Part shown: piece by piece, positions 33,101 through 45,400 of the stretch
Layout: each line of letters starts with the position of its first letter
Numbering within the stretch: position 1 is the first letter of the stretch
Origin: Xiphydria camelus
Taxonomy: Eukaryota; Arthropoda; Insecta; Hymenoptera; Xiphydriidae
DNA length: 64,000 nt
Direction: 5' to 3'
Assembly: GCA_963678675.1 (NCBI GenBank)
Contig: OY783201.1
Location: 14,532,573 to 14,596,572 of the forward strand
Program-made: the position numbers and the translations under genes
Notes under the pieces: generated by a model
Database searches by the model: none
Seen by the model: only the letters and a program-made list of their open reading frames with translations
Told to the model about the DNA's origin: nothing

Positions 33101-33464
33101 ACTTGCATACTTTGTTACAGTCAAACTAGCCATCGCCTCTGGCAGAACATACTTTACTTCGATTGGTGATCCCGAAACAAGATCCTACTATATCATTACC
33201 GGTCAACCTGTTTGGGATGTAAAGTCAGCAGAAGCATTGTGCAGGTAGGAGGTTCACAATTATTCACCTCATTCAGTTTTCATGTCGATGTCCCGACTTT
33301 TTTTTGATGATTATGCAGAGGTGGTGATATCATCGTGGCACCGAGCAGCTGGAAATGGGCCAACCCTTCCGAATACGTATACGAAACAATGCCAGACGGA
33401 ATTCACACTCTGATCTTAGCTTCTTCATTTATATGGGAGCAGGCGAAAGAGAAATATATAAAAG
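30121..33464 (+). CDS. ADCY10: Cyclase exons 1-4 of the visible set: catalytic domain C1
   Basis: GDVSGFTDLTEKY spans the first intron (30278/30443) and supplies the first metal-binding Asp. GDVLKFSGDAFIVMW in exon 30443-30718 supplies the second. The exon at 33121 continues with VKLAIASGRTYFTSIGDPET and ITGQPVWDV, matching the bicarbonate/nucleotide pocket region of the family. Both catalytic Asp are kept, so C1 should be active. The 2.4-kb intron after 30718 holds a Helitron piece and two foldback MITEs. Confidence 0.93.
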
Positions 33465-36400
33465 GTGAAGAGAGAGAAGGCATGTAAGGGAGAAACAAGC
33501 GATGACGAATTTGAATTCAAAGTCGAATCAGGTGTTAGGAAGAATTTCTCATGAAATGTCAAAACTCAGTTCTGCTCTAACAAATTATAAGTAGTTCTAA
33601 TTTTTTTGTTTTAAGGTAGTATGGTCACTCTCCAAAGTAATCGTTGAGTGTCTATACAAAAAATATTTAAAAATTCATCAAAAAACTATTATTTATAATT
33701 GAAAATTCTCTTTGTGAATTACAAAATTTATAACCATAAGAATTAGTCGATTATTTTGATTATTTTTCACTTATTATTCAAATAATGTGTCTCCTTTGAC
33801 TAGCGTATTTTTATGTGTGGCAACGCTGCGTAAACTTCGAAATATTTTTCTCTCACACACACGCAATAACATGAGCGTCATAACCTAAATATACTCTCAC
33901 CATGGCCAGTCAACCACTATATAAGAGAAAATTTGAGAGAGAAAGAAAGACTGAGCGGCGTGAAAATGTCATTGTAGCGAATAAAAAACGTAAAATTTCA
34001 CCTGAAACGTCAAATGCAACCACTCCACTGACGCGACGTTGCCGCATTTACTCGACACGCCATTTCCGAACACCGAGATGCAGAAATTATTTATAACTGA
34101 AGCATCAAACGGTCAATAATTTTCATCGATGGTTGTACATTTTTGTTTTTCCTCCCGTTTTTTAAGTATTTTTTTTATATTTTAATCTTATTCATAAAAC
34201 CCCAAAAAATGTGATTTGCCCATAAGACTGGGTTATTTCCGAATTGGTAATTAATTTTCGTCAAACATACTAAACGATCTACCACAAATTGCACCAGGAG
34301 GTTTCTATTGATATTAACTTGCATACAAAAATTATTTCATATTTTAATCTTGGAAATTGATTCGTGACCATACTATGTACTTTAAGAGGATAAGGTTTGT
34401 GTGCATATAACAAGCGGAGCAAGGAAACAGGCTCTTTTTTATAATTTTGTTTTACTAGATATTAAATTTATTCAATTACGTTTGTCTATAAATATATTTT
34501 TAAAAGTATTTGAGTCATATTTCTTGCACTTTTATCATAAATCCAATCTCAGAAACTGCATCATGTCAGGATTTAGATTAAACAGGGCTTGAAATCGAAG
34601 CTGGAATTTTTGTTAACTAAATTCTTACCTTATTTGCTGAATTTTTTTATATCGCATTGCTACCACAATTATTATTCATTATCTCAGTAAATGAGATGAG
34701 TACCTACGTACGAATCTCACTTATTATCTCTCAATTTTAATGCTGTAGAAGCAACTATAGAGGAAGGACGATTGGTGGGAGATGAAGAACCACTCTTTTC
34801 AAATCTTGCGACAGACCGAATTCCTGAACCAGAAGCAGCATCAGTCCTTATGAATCTCACCGGTGACATCCTCAATCACTACCAATCCAGACAACAAACA
34901 GACTACAGTCGTGAGTGCTTTCGCTTTGAAGTACACATCTGAGAAGTCTGTATCTGTTGCAATTTTTATATCAGCTTTGTATGAATTATATCTTGTGGCG
35001 CAGTCCGACCGAAAGTAAATAAGGCAGCAAAGGCACACCTGATGGACTCGTTGAAAAGTTATATGCTGCGACCGGTGGTACGATCTGTCGAGATGGATGA
35101 GCCGATAGAATATTTAACGGAAATGAGACAAGTTGTCATCGTATTCGTCAATGTAATCACGACTAATATCAGCAGAAGAAGACTTATACAGCTCGTCAAC
35201 ATGGCTTATAAGAGTATTTGCGAGTAAATATTGAGATTTATTTGTTTTATATTTAGCATAGAGTATTTATCAGTGTCCGAAAGAGCGTGTCTTCTCTGTG
35301 TGAAACTTACATAGGACCAAAAGAAGGATTCATGGTAGTTATCGCTATTGAAAAAATATAATAGACTCTCATATATAAATGCTCATATAGAAAACTTATA
35401 AAAATCTCATAGAACTCCCATGAGAATTGGATGCACTTTTGACACAGCAATTTCGGATAATCACTAATAAAAAATAACGAGTTAGTCATTTTAACTTGCA
35501 ATAGATGTGTAAGCATTTGGCAGAACAATGTTGCGTGAAAGTGATGTGGGTGATGATGATCATTTTGTTTTAATAATTTTCTGTAATCGAATATACCCAC
35601 ATCACTTTCACGCAACATTGTTCTGCCAGATGTTTACACATCTATTGCAAGTTAGAATGATGATCATATTGTTTTAATAATTTGCCGCCGTAATAGATGT
35701 TTACACATCAAAAATCTGAGAGGGATGAATAAAAATGTATTGGATTCTATGTGTAATTAGTAATTACAAATAAACCGGCGTGTATGTGTCTTTATTTTCT
35801 CTGTAAGGTTTTACTTGTTTTTGAGGATACACATACAATTCACTAAATCCCTATTTATCATCTCAGATACACATTATTATTATTATCATTATTATCATTC
35901 TAGCAATGGGCCCTCCCTGGGGAAACGATAAGTAGACTAAAGCCCTTTTTATATCCCATTCATTACTTCATTGGACCTCTCACCGCCACGGGAGATCAAG
36001 ATCTTTAATCAAGTTCCTGATCTCCCAGACAGTGATCTGTCCACATTCCTCTTTCCTCAGGAAATTCCTTCCCGCGATCCCCCTTCTTCTCCTCCCAATC
36101 CTTGGACAATCACTGATAATAATATGCCCAGGCGTTTCTTCGGCCTCTCCGCAAAGCCTGCAGCTCACCTCGACCGATTGGCCCAGTATGTTTATATGCC
36201 TACGAAGCCTACAGTGTCCTATATATATGGACACCACAGTCCTCATTGACACTTTGTCTAACTTCATCAATTCATCTGTACGCTTCCTGCTCCATTCCTT
36301 GATGAAGATCTTGGATTGTCTCATACCCTCCGCCTCCTTCCAGTCCTGGTTCATCCTTTCAACGACCCATTCCTTGATACAGCGTTTAACGGCCTGTCTT

Positions 36401-39400
36401 GGCATCCCGACCTCCGTGCCCCTTCGGCTTCTCTCCACGCAAGCTCATCAGCCTTCTCATTTCCTGGTATCCCCGAATGATCCGGGACCCACAGTAATCT
36501 CATGTTATTGTCTACGGCTAGTTCATCTAGTGATTTCCTACACCTCTCGACCATCTCTGTTCTCATACTCAGATTTTTAAAAGCCTTCAAGGCAGCTTGA
36601 CTGTTTGAGCAGATCACAATACGCTTGTGTCATACACCTTCCTGCACCACATCCCGTGCACAGACGTGTATGGCCATTAGCTCCGTCTGAAAAACAGTGC
36701 AGTGTTTCTCCAATCTGAAGCTACATTCCTTCTTGGAGTTCTGCTTATGAAAACCGGATCCCACCGCTTCGTTAATTTTTTATCCGTCTGTGAACCAGAC
36801 CTGATTAGCTCTTCCCAGCAGTCGTTTTTCATCCTTCCACCGAGCCCTCTCTGGATATTCCACTCCGTATTTACAGTTGTATCTATGCTTGCATCGGACA
36901 TAATCCCGCAAGCTACTTGTTCCTGTCCTCTAGCAGAGTCAAGATCTTCGAGAGTGTCCCACTCTAAATCCTCCCCTCCACTCCACGTTCAGTTTTACCC
37001 TGTAAGTCGCGAGCATGGCCGATGCCTCCACCTCGATCCTCACTGGGGGGAGCCCAGCAAGCATCGCCAGAGCCGAGATCGGCGTCGTCCCCATTGCTCC
37101 CATAATAGCTCTGAGGGCCATGGCCCTCACGTCATCCAGTTTCTCCCTAGCCACTTTTGGCCCAGCTCTCCTCCACCATACCAGAGAACCATGCAGCATG
37201 ACTGGTTGGATCACTGCATTATATATCCATGCCATCATTTTCGGCGTGATTCCCCACGTTCTCCCGCATATCCTTCTGGTAACCCAGAGTATTCAGCAGG
37301 CCTTACTACGAATGCAGTCCACGTGTTTGTCAGATACACATAGAATCCAATGAATTCCTATTCGTTCCTTTCAAAGTTTTTTATTGGATTTCTGGAATTG
37401 CTGGTTTCAAAAGCGCATCAGATTCCCATAGAAATTGTCTATGGGAATCTATGGGGTCTTTTCAATAAGAACATGAAAACTCAGGTGGGACTCATCTGAA
37501 AATGTAAATGGGGCTTATATGCATAAGAATTGAGGCTATGAGCGCAATAGTGGACTAACCCACAAAGTGTGATTTTTGTTTTAATGCGGAATTGAAACTG
37601 TTAATTAAATTAGTATCTTATTGTTAGTTAAATAGTTTAAACCCTATGTTTACATAATGTTGTTTGATCCACTTTGTAATTGATAGATACTAATTTAACA
37701 GTTTCAATTCCGCATTAAAACAAAAATCACACTTTGTGGGTTAGTCCACTATTGCGCTCACGGCCTCAATTCATTTATGGAATTAACGTGGAAAATCAGA
37801 TGGAATCCACATGACCCTTACGGAAAAATACCATCAATTTTGATGATAAACTATCAAAGTTTGATAGTAAACCATGAAAATTGAAAGTTAACCGTGAGAT
37901 GTTGAACATTACCATCAATTAATTAAAAGTTATTGAATTTACCACCAAGAGTTGACAGTTACTATCTAATACTTGTAAGTTCATTGATGGTACCATGAAA
38001 TATTCGAGTTATCACCAACAGTTGGTAGTTATATTGCTACGTTTGTGTGTGAATGGTACGAATTTACCATCAATTAATTTCATTTTTTTGATGATTTTCA
38101 TTGATGGTATTTTTCCATAAAAGCAAAATTCCTGTAGATTTCACAGGTGATATTCATATTGCTTCCTATATAAGTTTCTCATACGAATCCTACTTGGGTT
38201 GTGTTGACTGGAATAAAGTGCTGAAAAGATATATTAAATAATTATTTCTGCTTATTTGTGTGCTATATCCTTTCAATTTTCTAGTATACAGCAAATATAT
38301 TGCAATCTTTCAGAATTGTGGACAACATGCAGGGTTGCGTTAATAAAACTGCCCTTTTCGACAAGGACTTAATGTTTCTATGCATTTTTGGGCTGCGGGG
38401 CGATAAACATGAACTGGAGTCACAAATAGGCTTACGTTGCTCTGTGAAAATTCGCGAGGCCCTGGTTGTTTTTAAGCGTATTAAATCTGTCAGTGTTGGA
38501 GTCACCACCGGAATGACATATTGCGGAGTGGTTGGCCATATTTTACGCAGGGAGTACACCGTTATTGGGATGTCGGTGAACAAAGCAGCGCGACTTATGT
38601 GTGCATATCCTGACAAAGTTAGAAGTGAATCTTCATATTTGAGAAACAGTATTATTTATTACGTTAGCGGGTTCGGCCATGTCGGAAAACTTTTTTTTTA
38701 GATCTTCGTCTACGTAATGCCAGACCTATGCAGACCTAAATTTTGGATCAAATCTAAACAGATATAGTTATACAAGATGGGGCAGAGGAATCTGACGAAT
38801 TTGAAAATTAAATAATACCCAAACCTTTTAATTATTTATTAAGGGTTATATATGATTATAAAGGCAGGTTCATGCCATTTTATTTTTTAAATAAAACTTC
38901 CATAAGATGAGCTCCCTCGTTTCTTACACAGTATTCTAATCTCTCGCCAAGATTTTCTGTTACTCTCTGAATCATTTCGTGAGGAATCGCTGCAATTTCA
39001 TTTCTAATGTGTTGTTTTAATTCTTGAATACTGGCAGGATGAGGTATATGGGTATACCTTGCTTTTAAGGTAACCCCATATCCAGTAATCGCAAAAGGTT
39101 AAATCAGGCGAACGGGCAAGATAATTAATATCGCCAAATCGTGAAATCAAATGCTGAGGAAACAGTAAGTTGGCGCTCTCATCTTGGTTGGAGTTCTTAT
39201 CTTATGGAAGTTTTATTTAAAAAATAAAATGGCATAAGTTCCTTTGTCCCCACCCTGTAGTTAGATCTACTTAAGTCGAGGGAGATTTAGTAAGATGTGC
39301 AGAGATCTAAAAATATTTGTTAAATCCATCCATCCTTTCCATTCGAATCCTGCTAGCTATTTTCATTGGCAATAAATATCGCTTGCATTTCTCATAGACA

Positions 39401-42400
39401 AGGAACAAATTGTCAGACGATTATCTCTTGATTCTATAATATAAGTAATTGTATATTGATTGCTTTAATGGTAAATAAACTTTAATATGTTATAAAAAAA
39501 AACGTTACAGTGAAGCTAAATTTCTACAAAAATAATTTTATATTATAATTTGCAGGTGATTTGCGACAGAGAAAGTTTCCTTCACTCGCGCTTGGAAGCA
39601 CGTCATTTCATTCTGCAGGAAACTAAGATACTCAAAGGAATAACAAACGTTGGTCCGGTGTACGAATTCTCCGAGCAAGCCAAGTAACTTCGCGTATTTG
39701 GGTCATTTTCAAAAAATTTAGGTTTTATAGCTATCGGTTGACTAAACTATAAAAATGAATCAATATTCGTTTCAGAGATCTTAAAGTGTCAGTAGACTCT
39801 TACAGAAAATTAATCTTCTCTCGTCCCTCATAAAACTCATATTTTTTGTTGTTATCTTAAATATCCGAAAGTTCATCACCGATTGCTTTGAAATGTTGAC
39901 ACAACGTTGCATTCGAATATGCGCGTTTTTTTATATACCTACTCCCTTAAAATAGAGAATGAGGTTATTTCGTGATTCACGCGGACGAATTCGCGAGGGG
40001 AAAGCTAGATCTCACACCTGTGACAGGTAAAAACATGCTTTTAAACAATTTCTATATCTGCACAGACAATGGAACAACAACAAAAATGATCGCGTATACT
40101 TATCAGTAAAATCGTTTCACCATTGTCCAAAACACATCGAGCAGCACACATTTCACCAATTTCTGCTACATGTACTGCTACATTTTCGCTTTGTCGTATT
40201 TTTTCCCCTATCGGTCATCTATTGGAATTCGTCATTGCTCCTCTTTACAAAGCCGACTTAGAATTCGAAATATAGCGGTATCTATTAGCGTGGGTACTGC
40301 AGGAAATAGGTCATTATAACCCCTGCCCGGTAATTAATCTTCCGGGAAAGGTGCGAGACTGCGAACGCATTCGCAACCCACGTTCGCCGAAACATACTGT
40401 CCACCTCGACATTGCGACCGATGTAGAGATTAGATCTAGATTAGCGCGTTACTTAAGTTGCGATGATATTGAGCGTTAAGAAATGACGTAGAAGTCCCCT
40501 TGCGACGGAACACATATTAACACAAACTTAAGTCACTTGATACATTTTGTAAATGTCATGATATAAACATTAACGTAACCTAAAAAAACTCTGTAGAGCA
40601 GAGGCAACATAATATTTCGCAGCGACAAAGCACGTGTAAGGATGGTCTTCCCACAACCGCTGCACTCCGAGTTTCGCTACAAACTGCCTCTGCTTCCTCT
40701 CACCTAGCCTGTTACCCCTTGTTCCTCGAGGCATAACGGGATGTCTCGACACTTCGCATAACAGGCCCCCTCGCTCCGACATTCGGACCTTCGGTGCCTT
40801 CCCTTGCGGAAGGCCAGGTAGCCCAACGGGCTGATCTTCTAGGAATGCCCGAACCGTACCCAACGTCCGAACATTCCAGAATCGCCGATTCACCCTGCGC
40901 ATTCCTGGCCCGCCGGTCGGTTAGGCACTCGATGGTTATGCCCCTTCCTGATACCTACTCTTACAACTCGGCCTTTCCTGACCCTTGTTCCGACCCCGGA
41001 ACAACAGGAGTACATTCTGTAGTTAAAAGTAAATATAACTATTTCCTATTACTAACATGAAAGTATAGATACAAAACTTAAACTAGTAGTCTCTTTACAC
41101 TCACAATCGCTTCCTTGCATCTATATATTCTTCCACGGCCTTAAATTTTTCGCTTCCCATACACCATGGTATGGTTTTTGAGAATTTTGGACGTCCTCTG
41201 GGTCGATCACCATATATCGATCATTTCTCAATTTTCTGTGGACTTTGTACGGTCCCTTGAACTGCGGTATTAATTTTCTTGATACCCCAGGAGTGCATCC
41301 AAAATTCTTTAACATTACCAAGTCACCTTCCTTATAACTATTTGGTTCGCGCCGCTTTTGATCGACATACTTCTTGTTGTATTCCTGCGATTTCAACATT
41401 TTCTCGGCCGCTTGTTCTCTTATGTTCTCGATCTCGCATACTTTATCCTCGGCTAACGTGTTATCAAGATATTCCCTCACATCGTCAAAGACATTTCCTC
41501 TTTGTTTCACACCGAATAATAAAATACTAGGTACTTGGCCCGCCGCCTTATTTACGGTATTATTTATTGCGAATTCTACGTCGTTCAAAATTTTGTACCA
41601 GTGTTTACTCGTTTCCTCGTCGCTCATTTTGGCTAACATAGGTATTATCACGCGATTAACTCTTTCCACTTGACCGTTCGCCTTGCGGAGAACCGGTTGC
41701 AATTTTGACATGTTTTATATGTTTTTCCTCTAGAAACTCTCTGAATTCGTTTGCTGTGAAGCATGTTCCTCTATCGGATACTAGAGCGATAGGCCTACTA
41801 TAATTTTGGAAATATTGCGTCAAACATTCGATTGCCTCCTTACTTGACGTGGTTTTTGTCGCGTACAATTTTATAAACTTCGTGAATGCATCCACTACTA
41901 TCAGGATGTGCTGCTTTGTCAACTTTTTCCTATCTATTGGACCTACATGGTCTACATGAATTGTAGCGAACGGGACATTACCCTTAGGGATAATGTGTAA
42001 AGAGCCTTCGCTTTTCCCTGAAGCTGGAGAAAATGCAATACACTTTAAGCAATTTTGAATATGAAGCTGTACTTTCTCATTCATTTTGGGGAACCAATAA
42101 CTTTCTAGAATTAACTCACACGTTTTTTCTTTAGCCCTATGGCCCATCTCATCATGGTATTTGTAAATTACATTCGTTTCCATCTGCCTAGGTACATAGA
42201 ATAATAATTTCTCCTTTTTCTTTCGGTACACTAACCCGTTTCGCAATTCGTACCATTTACTTTCTTGACACTCTAATCCATCTCTAATTTCAACAATTTC
42301 GGCATCCTGATTTTGGCATACTAGCAGATTCCACTCCAAGGGATTATCCTCAATGACACTTAGTTTATTTCTCTGATCGTACGATAATCGTCGCGGCGTC

Positions 42401-45400
42401 GAATGGAACGGCTTATCGTCTTTCACTCTTAATTTCAGTTCTTGTCTAACTACCGGTTCGTCCGGTCTTTCCGGCATCACATACTCTTCCGTAAATAATT
42501 TTTTGAATTCTGCCCTCACTTTTCCGTCACTATTCTCGCTCACGTTAAGTTTATCGCTTAGTTTGTCTAACTCCTCGACTTCTATATGTAGTACCTCGGA
42601 GATCGCGTTACTCTCATCTACTCTACGTAGCCCTAGCTTGAATCTCTGCATTAAGACGTCTCTTCCCAATAAAGCTGATACCTTAAATGTATTTTCCGGA
42701 ACGACAAAAACCGGTACGTCCTCCTCAACTAAATTATACAGTGTGGTTCGCGCTGTTACCGTTCCTAAGATTTCAATTGGCGTTTGATTCACCCCTCTGT
42801 ATCGCGATAGACTCGAATCAGCTGGGAGCATGAACTTTCTATCAATGAACCTTTCTTTAATCATGCTGATCGGACTTCCCGTGTCTAATTGAGTATCTAA
42901 ATGCAAGACTCTTCGCGTATTACAATCGTTAATTTCGAACATTACTAGCTCACGGCATTCTTCTTGCGACGCTGGTTCCTCGTAGACGTTGGTCACCTGC
43001 GTCCGTGGTTTGGCAGATCCCTCCGGTTTCGGCTTCTTGTTCTTCCAGTTCTCCGGGCAATTCTTCGCCTGGTGCCCCGTCAGGAAACATAAGTAACACG
43101 CTCCTTTCTCTCGTGTCGGTTTCCCGCAGTCACTTGCAATATGACCGGTTCCATTACAGTTGTAACACCTAACTGCTGCTCTGTCCCTTGGCTCGCCTTT
43201 GACAAACCCCGTTTTTTCGCTGGTTTCATTGCCCTGGATTATACTTGAATATGACGTGTTGGACCCGCTGAGAATATTGTAGCTACTGTGCTCCTTGCGC
43301 TTCTGCGTCTTCGAATCCTTTGCGTCGTTCTGCAGCATTATACCCTTAAATGCTAGCAGCAAATCTCCCTTCGTCCTCATGCGCATCATGTGAGCTTGGT
43401 TTCGTAGTCCTCGTTCCGGGATCCCTTCGATGGCATATTCGACGATTTCTTCCTCGTCGTCCATCGGTACCCGGTTTGCCAAAATCGATTTGTCGTAGAA
43501 GTAGTCATCGAACGTCTCGTTGTGTTGCCATTTCCGATTTTCGAACTCCCTCTTCCTGTTTAGCTTCGTAGGGCGGTGGTCGAAAAATTCTTTCATGCAT
43601 TTCAACAGGTCGTGCAACGGTAACTCTCGGTGTTCCGCTCTGGAGTTGAACCACAATGCTGCTTTTCCGCGCAGTCTTGAGCTTATTAGCAATTTACCCA
43701 TATCATCGTCCAGTCTGAATACTCTTACCAGGTACTGCACCTACTTTTCCCATTCTGTGAAATCGGTGCCCTCACCAAATTCAACCAGCGATTCCCCTAT
43801 TGTTTTTATGCTGGCTTTGGGCAGTGAAAAATTTATGTGTGCTTGATGCCCACTGTTCACGGCCCTCTCTCGATGTTCCAGAGCTTTTTCGCGTTCAAGC
43901 AGCTCTACCTGCGCCCTTAAGAGATCCCGCTCCCTTCTCGTAAGCTCAAGCTCTTGCCGCCAAACCTCCCCACTCCGCTGCCTACCCCAATCTGGATCTC
44001 CAATCTCCTCCCATCGCCGTTGGTCCTGTACCTCCTGCGGCCTCGTTGCAGCTTCTGATTGCCTCGTTCCTCTTGCTCCATCTTCGCACACACGATCCAT
44101 CCAGGCACCCGTCGGATCTGCTTCCCTCAGTCTAGCTATCAATTCGGCCTTGGTTCCTTGTGATTGGAGCTCCATACTTCTTAGAATTTCTTTCAATTCG
44201 GCTACGGTAAATAAGTTCGCTTCCTTCGACATGTTGGCGTAATTTCGGAAAACTTTCTTCAAAGTTGCCCTTCAGACGTCACTTCCGTTGTCTTCGTAAC
44301 CACTTAACCACTTAACCTTTAATTGAGTACTGTTGGACACTTTCCTCAACTCCAATTAATCGACAAACTATCGCGCACTTCAAATCAAGTACTGTTGGAC
44401 TTATTCCGCAACTCCAATTTGAATATTAACCTTCCTTTTACACCCAAACTTTTATCATGTGCGGCCTTGACTCGATCCCACTTCTGAATTTGTAAGGATG
44501 GTCTTCCCACAACCGCTGCACTCCGAGTTTCGCTACAAACTGCCCCTGCTTCCTCTGACCTAGCCTGTTACCCCTTGTTCCTCGAGGCATAACGGGATGT
44601 CTCGACACTTCGCATAACAGGCCCCCTCGCTCCGACATTCGGACCTTCGGTGCCTTCCCTTGCGGAAGGCCAGGTAGCCCAACGGGCTGATCTTCTAGGA
44701 ATGCCCGAACCGTACCCAACGTCCGAACATTCCAGAATCGCCGATTTACCCTGCGCATTCCTGGCCCGCCGGTCGGTGAGGCACTCGATGGTTATGCCCC
44801 TTCCTGATACCTACTCTTACACACGCAAATACTCCTGTTTCTCAATTGCGCAGGTCGTCTGCGCAGTGCATGAGTAGAGAGAGTGTAGCGACCGTGCTAC
44901 GCGCGGTTCAGAGCGCTGGAGTGGGGATGTGACGCTATTTCGTCCCATCGCGCGCGATTTCACTACCCTCAGCAAAGAAGTTTCACTTCAATATATTGTA
45001 TACCCACAAGCATTGCGAAATTAAACATATTAGAAACGTACGCTTTCTCTTTTCTTTCTTTTCTATTTAATCAAGCTGTTCCGCTGCAGGGGGACTTCTA
45101 CATATTATCGTTTCTTACCGTTCATTATCATCGCGCGATCTAAGTAACGCGCTAATCTAGAGTTAATCTCGCCAGCGGACGCAATGGTGAGGTGGGCGGT
45201 ATGTTTTGGCGAACGTAGACTAAGAATGCGCTCGCAGTCCCGCACCTTTCCCGGAAGGTTAATTACCGGACGGGTCGGATTGAGCCATTTCCCACAGCAC
45301 CCACTCCAATAGATGCCGCTATACTTCGAATACTGAATCAGCTTTGGAAGGGGGGAAATGACGAACCCCGACAGATTACCGATCGGGAAAACCTGACACC

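Larger units (their letters stand above)
35395..37470. mobile_element. Foldback MITE, copy 2, interrupted twice
   Basis: This is the same family as 13060-13720: GAATTGGATGCACTTTTGAC at the left, GGAATTGCTGGTTTC and CAGATTCCCATAGAAA at the right. It is split by a palindromic MITE (35470-35712) and by the LINE fragment at 35875-37330. Confidence 0.7.
40635..44821 (-). mobile_element. Ty3/gypsy-type LTR retrotransposon, recent, RT-deleted
   Basis: Two 331-bp LTRs (40635-40965 and 44491-44821) start TG, end CA and differ at about 4 positions. The 4-bp duplication CACG flanks the element. The internal coding order on the minus strand is gag, protease, integrase. Reverse transcriptase and RNase H are missing. 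Just inside the 5' LTR (44486-44475) CAGAAGTGGGAT matches the complement of a tRNA-Leu 3' end, a likely primer site. It is an old-type retroelement copy that cannot replicate alone. Confidence 0.92.

Noticed and set aside
33902..34096. 64-residue basic open frame in a cyclase intron
   Set aside because: Short, no motif, and it lies inside a probable inverted-repeat element. Insufficient support for a gene.
36032..37353. + strand open frames of 182, 213 and 112 residues
   Set aside because: They are the antisense of the minus-strand LINE with RNase H and RT pieces.
35004..38313. Acceptors at 38284 and 38291 for the second C2 exon
   Set aside because: Both give the wrong phase. Only the acceptor ending at 38313 keeps the conserved C2 reading.
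40794..41060. Small open frames in the LTRs, repeated at 44650
   Set aside because: They lie wholly within LTR sequence and appear in both copies. No protein features.
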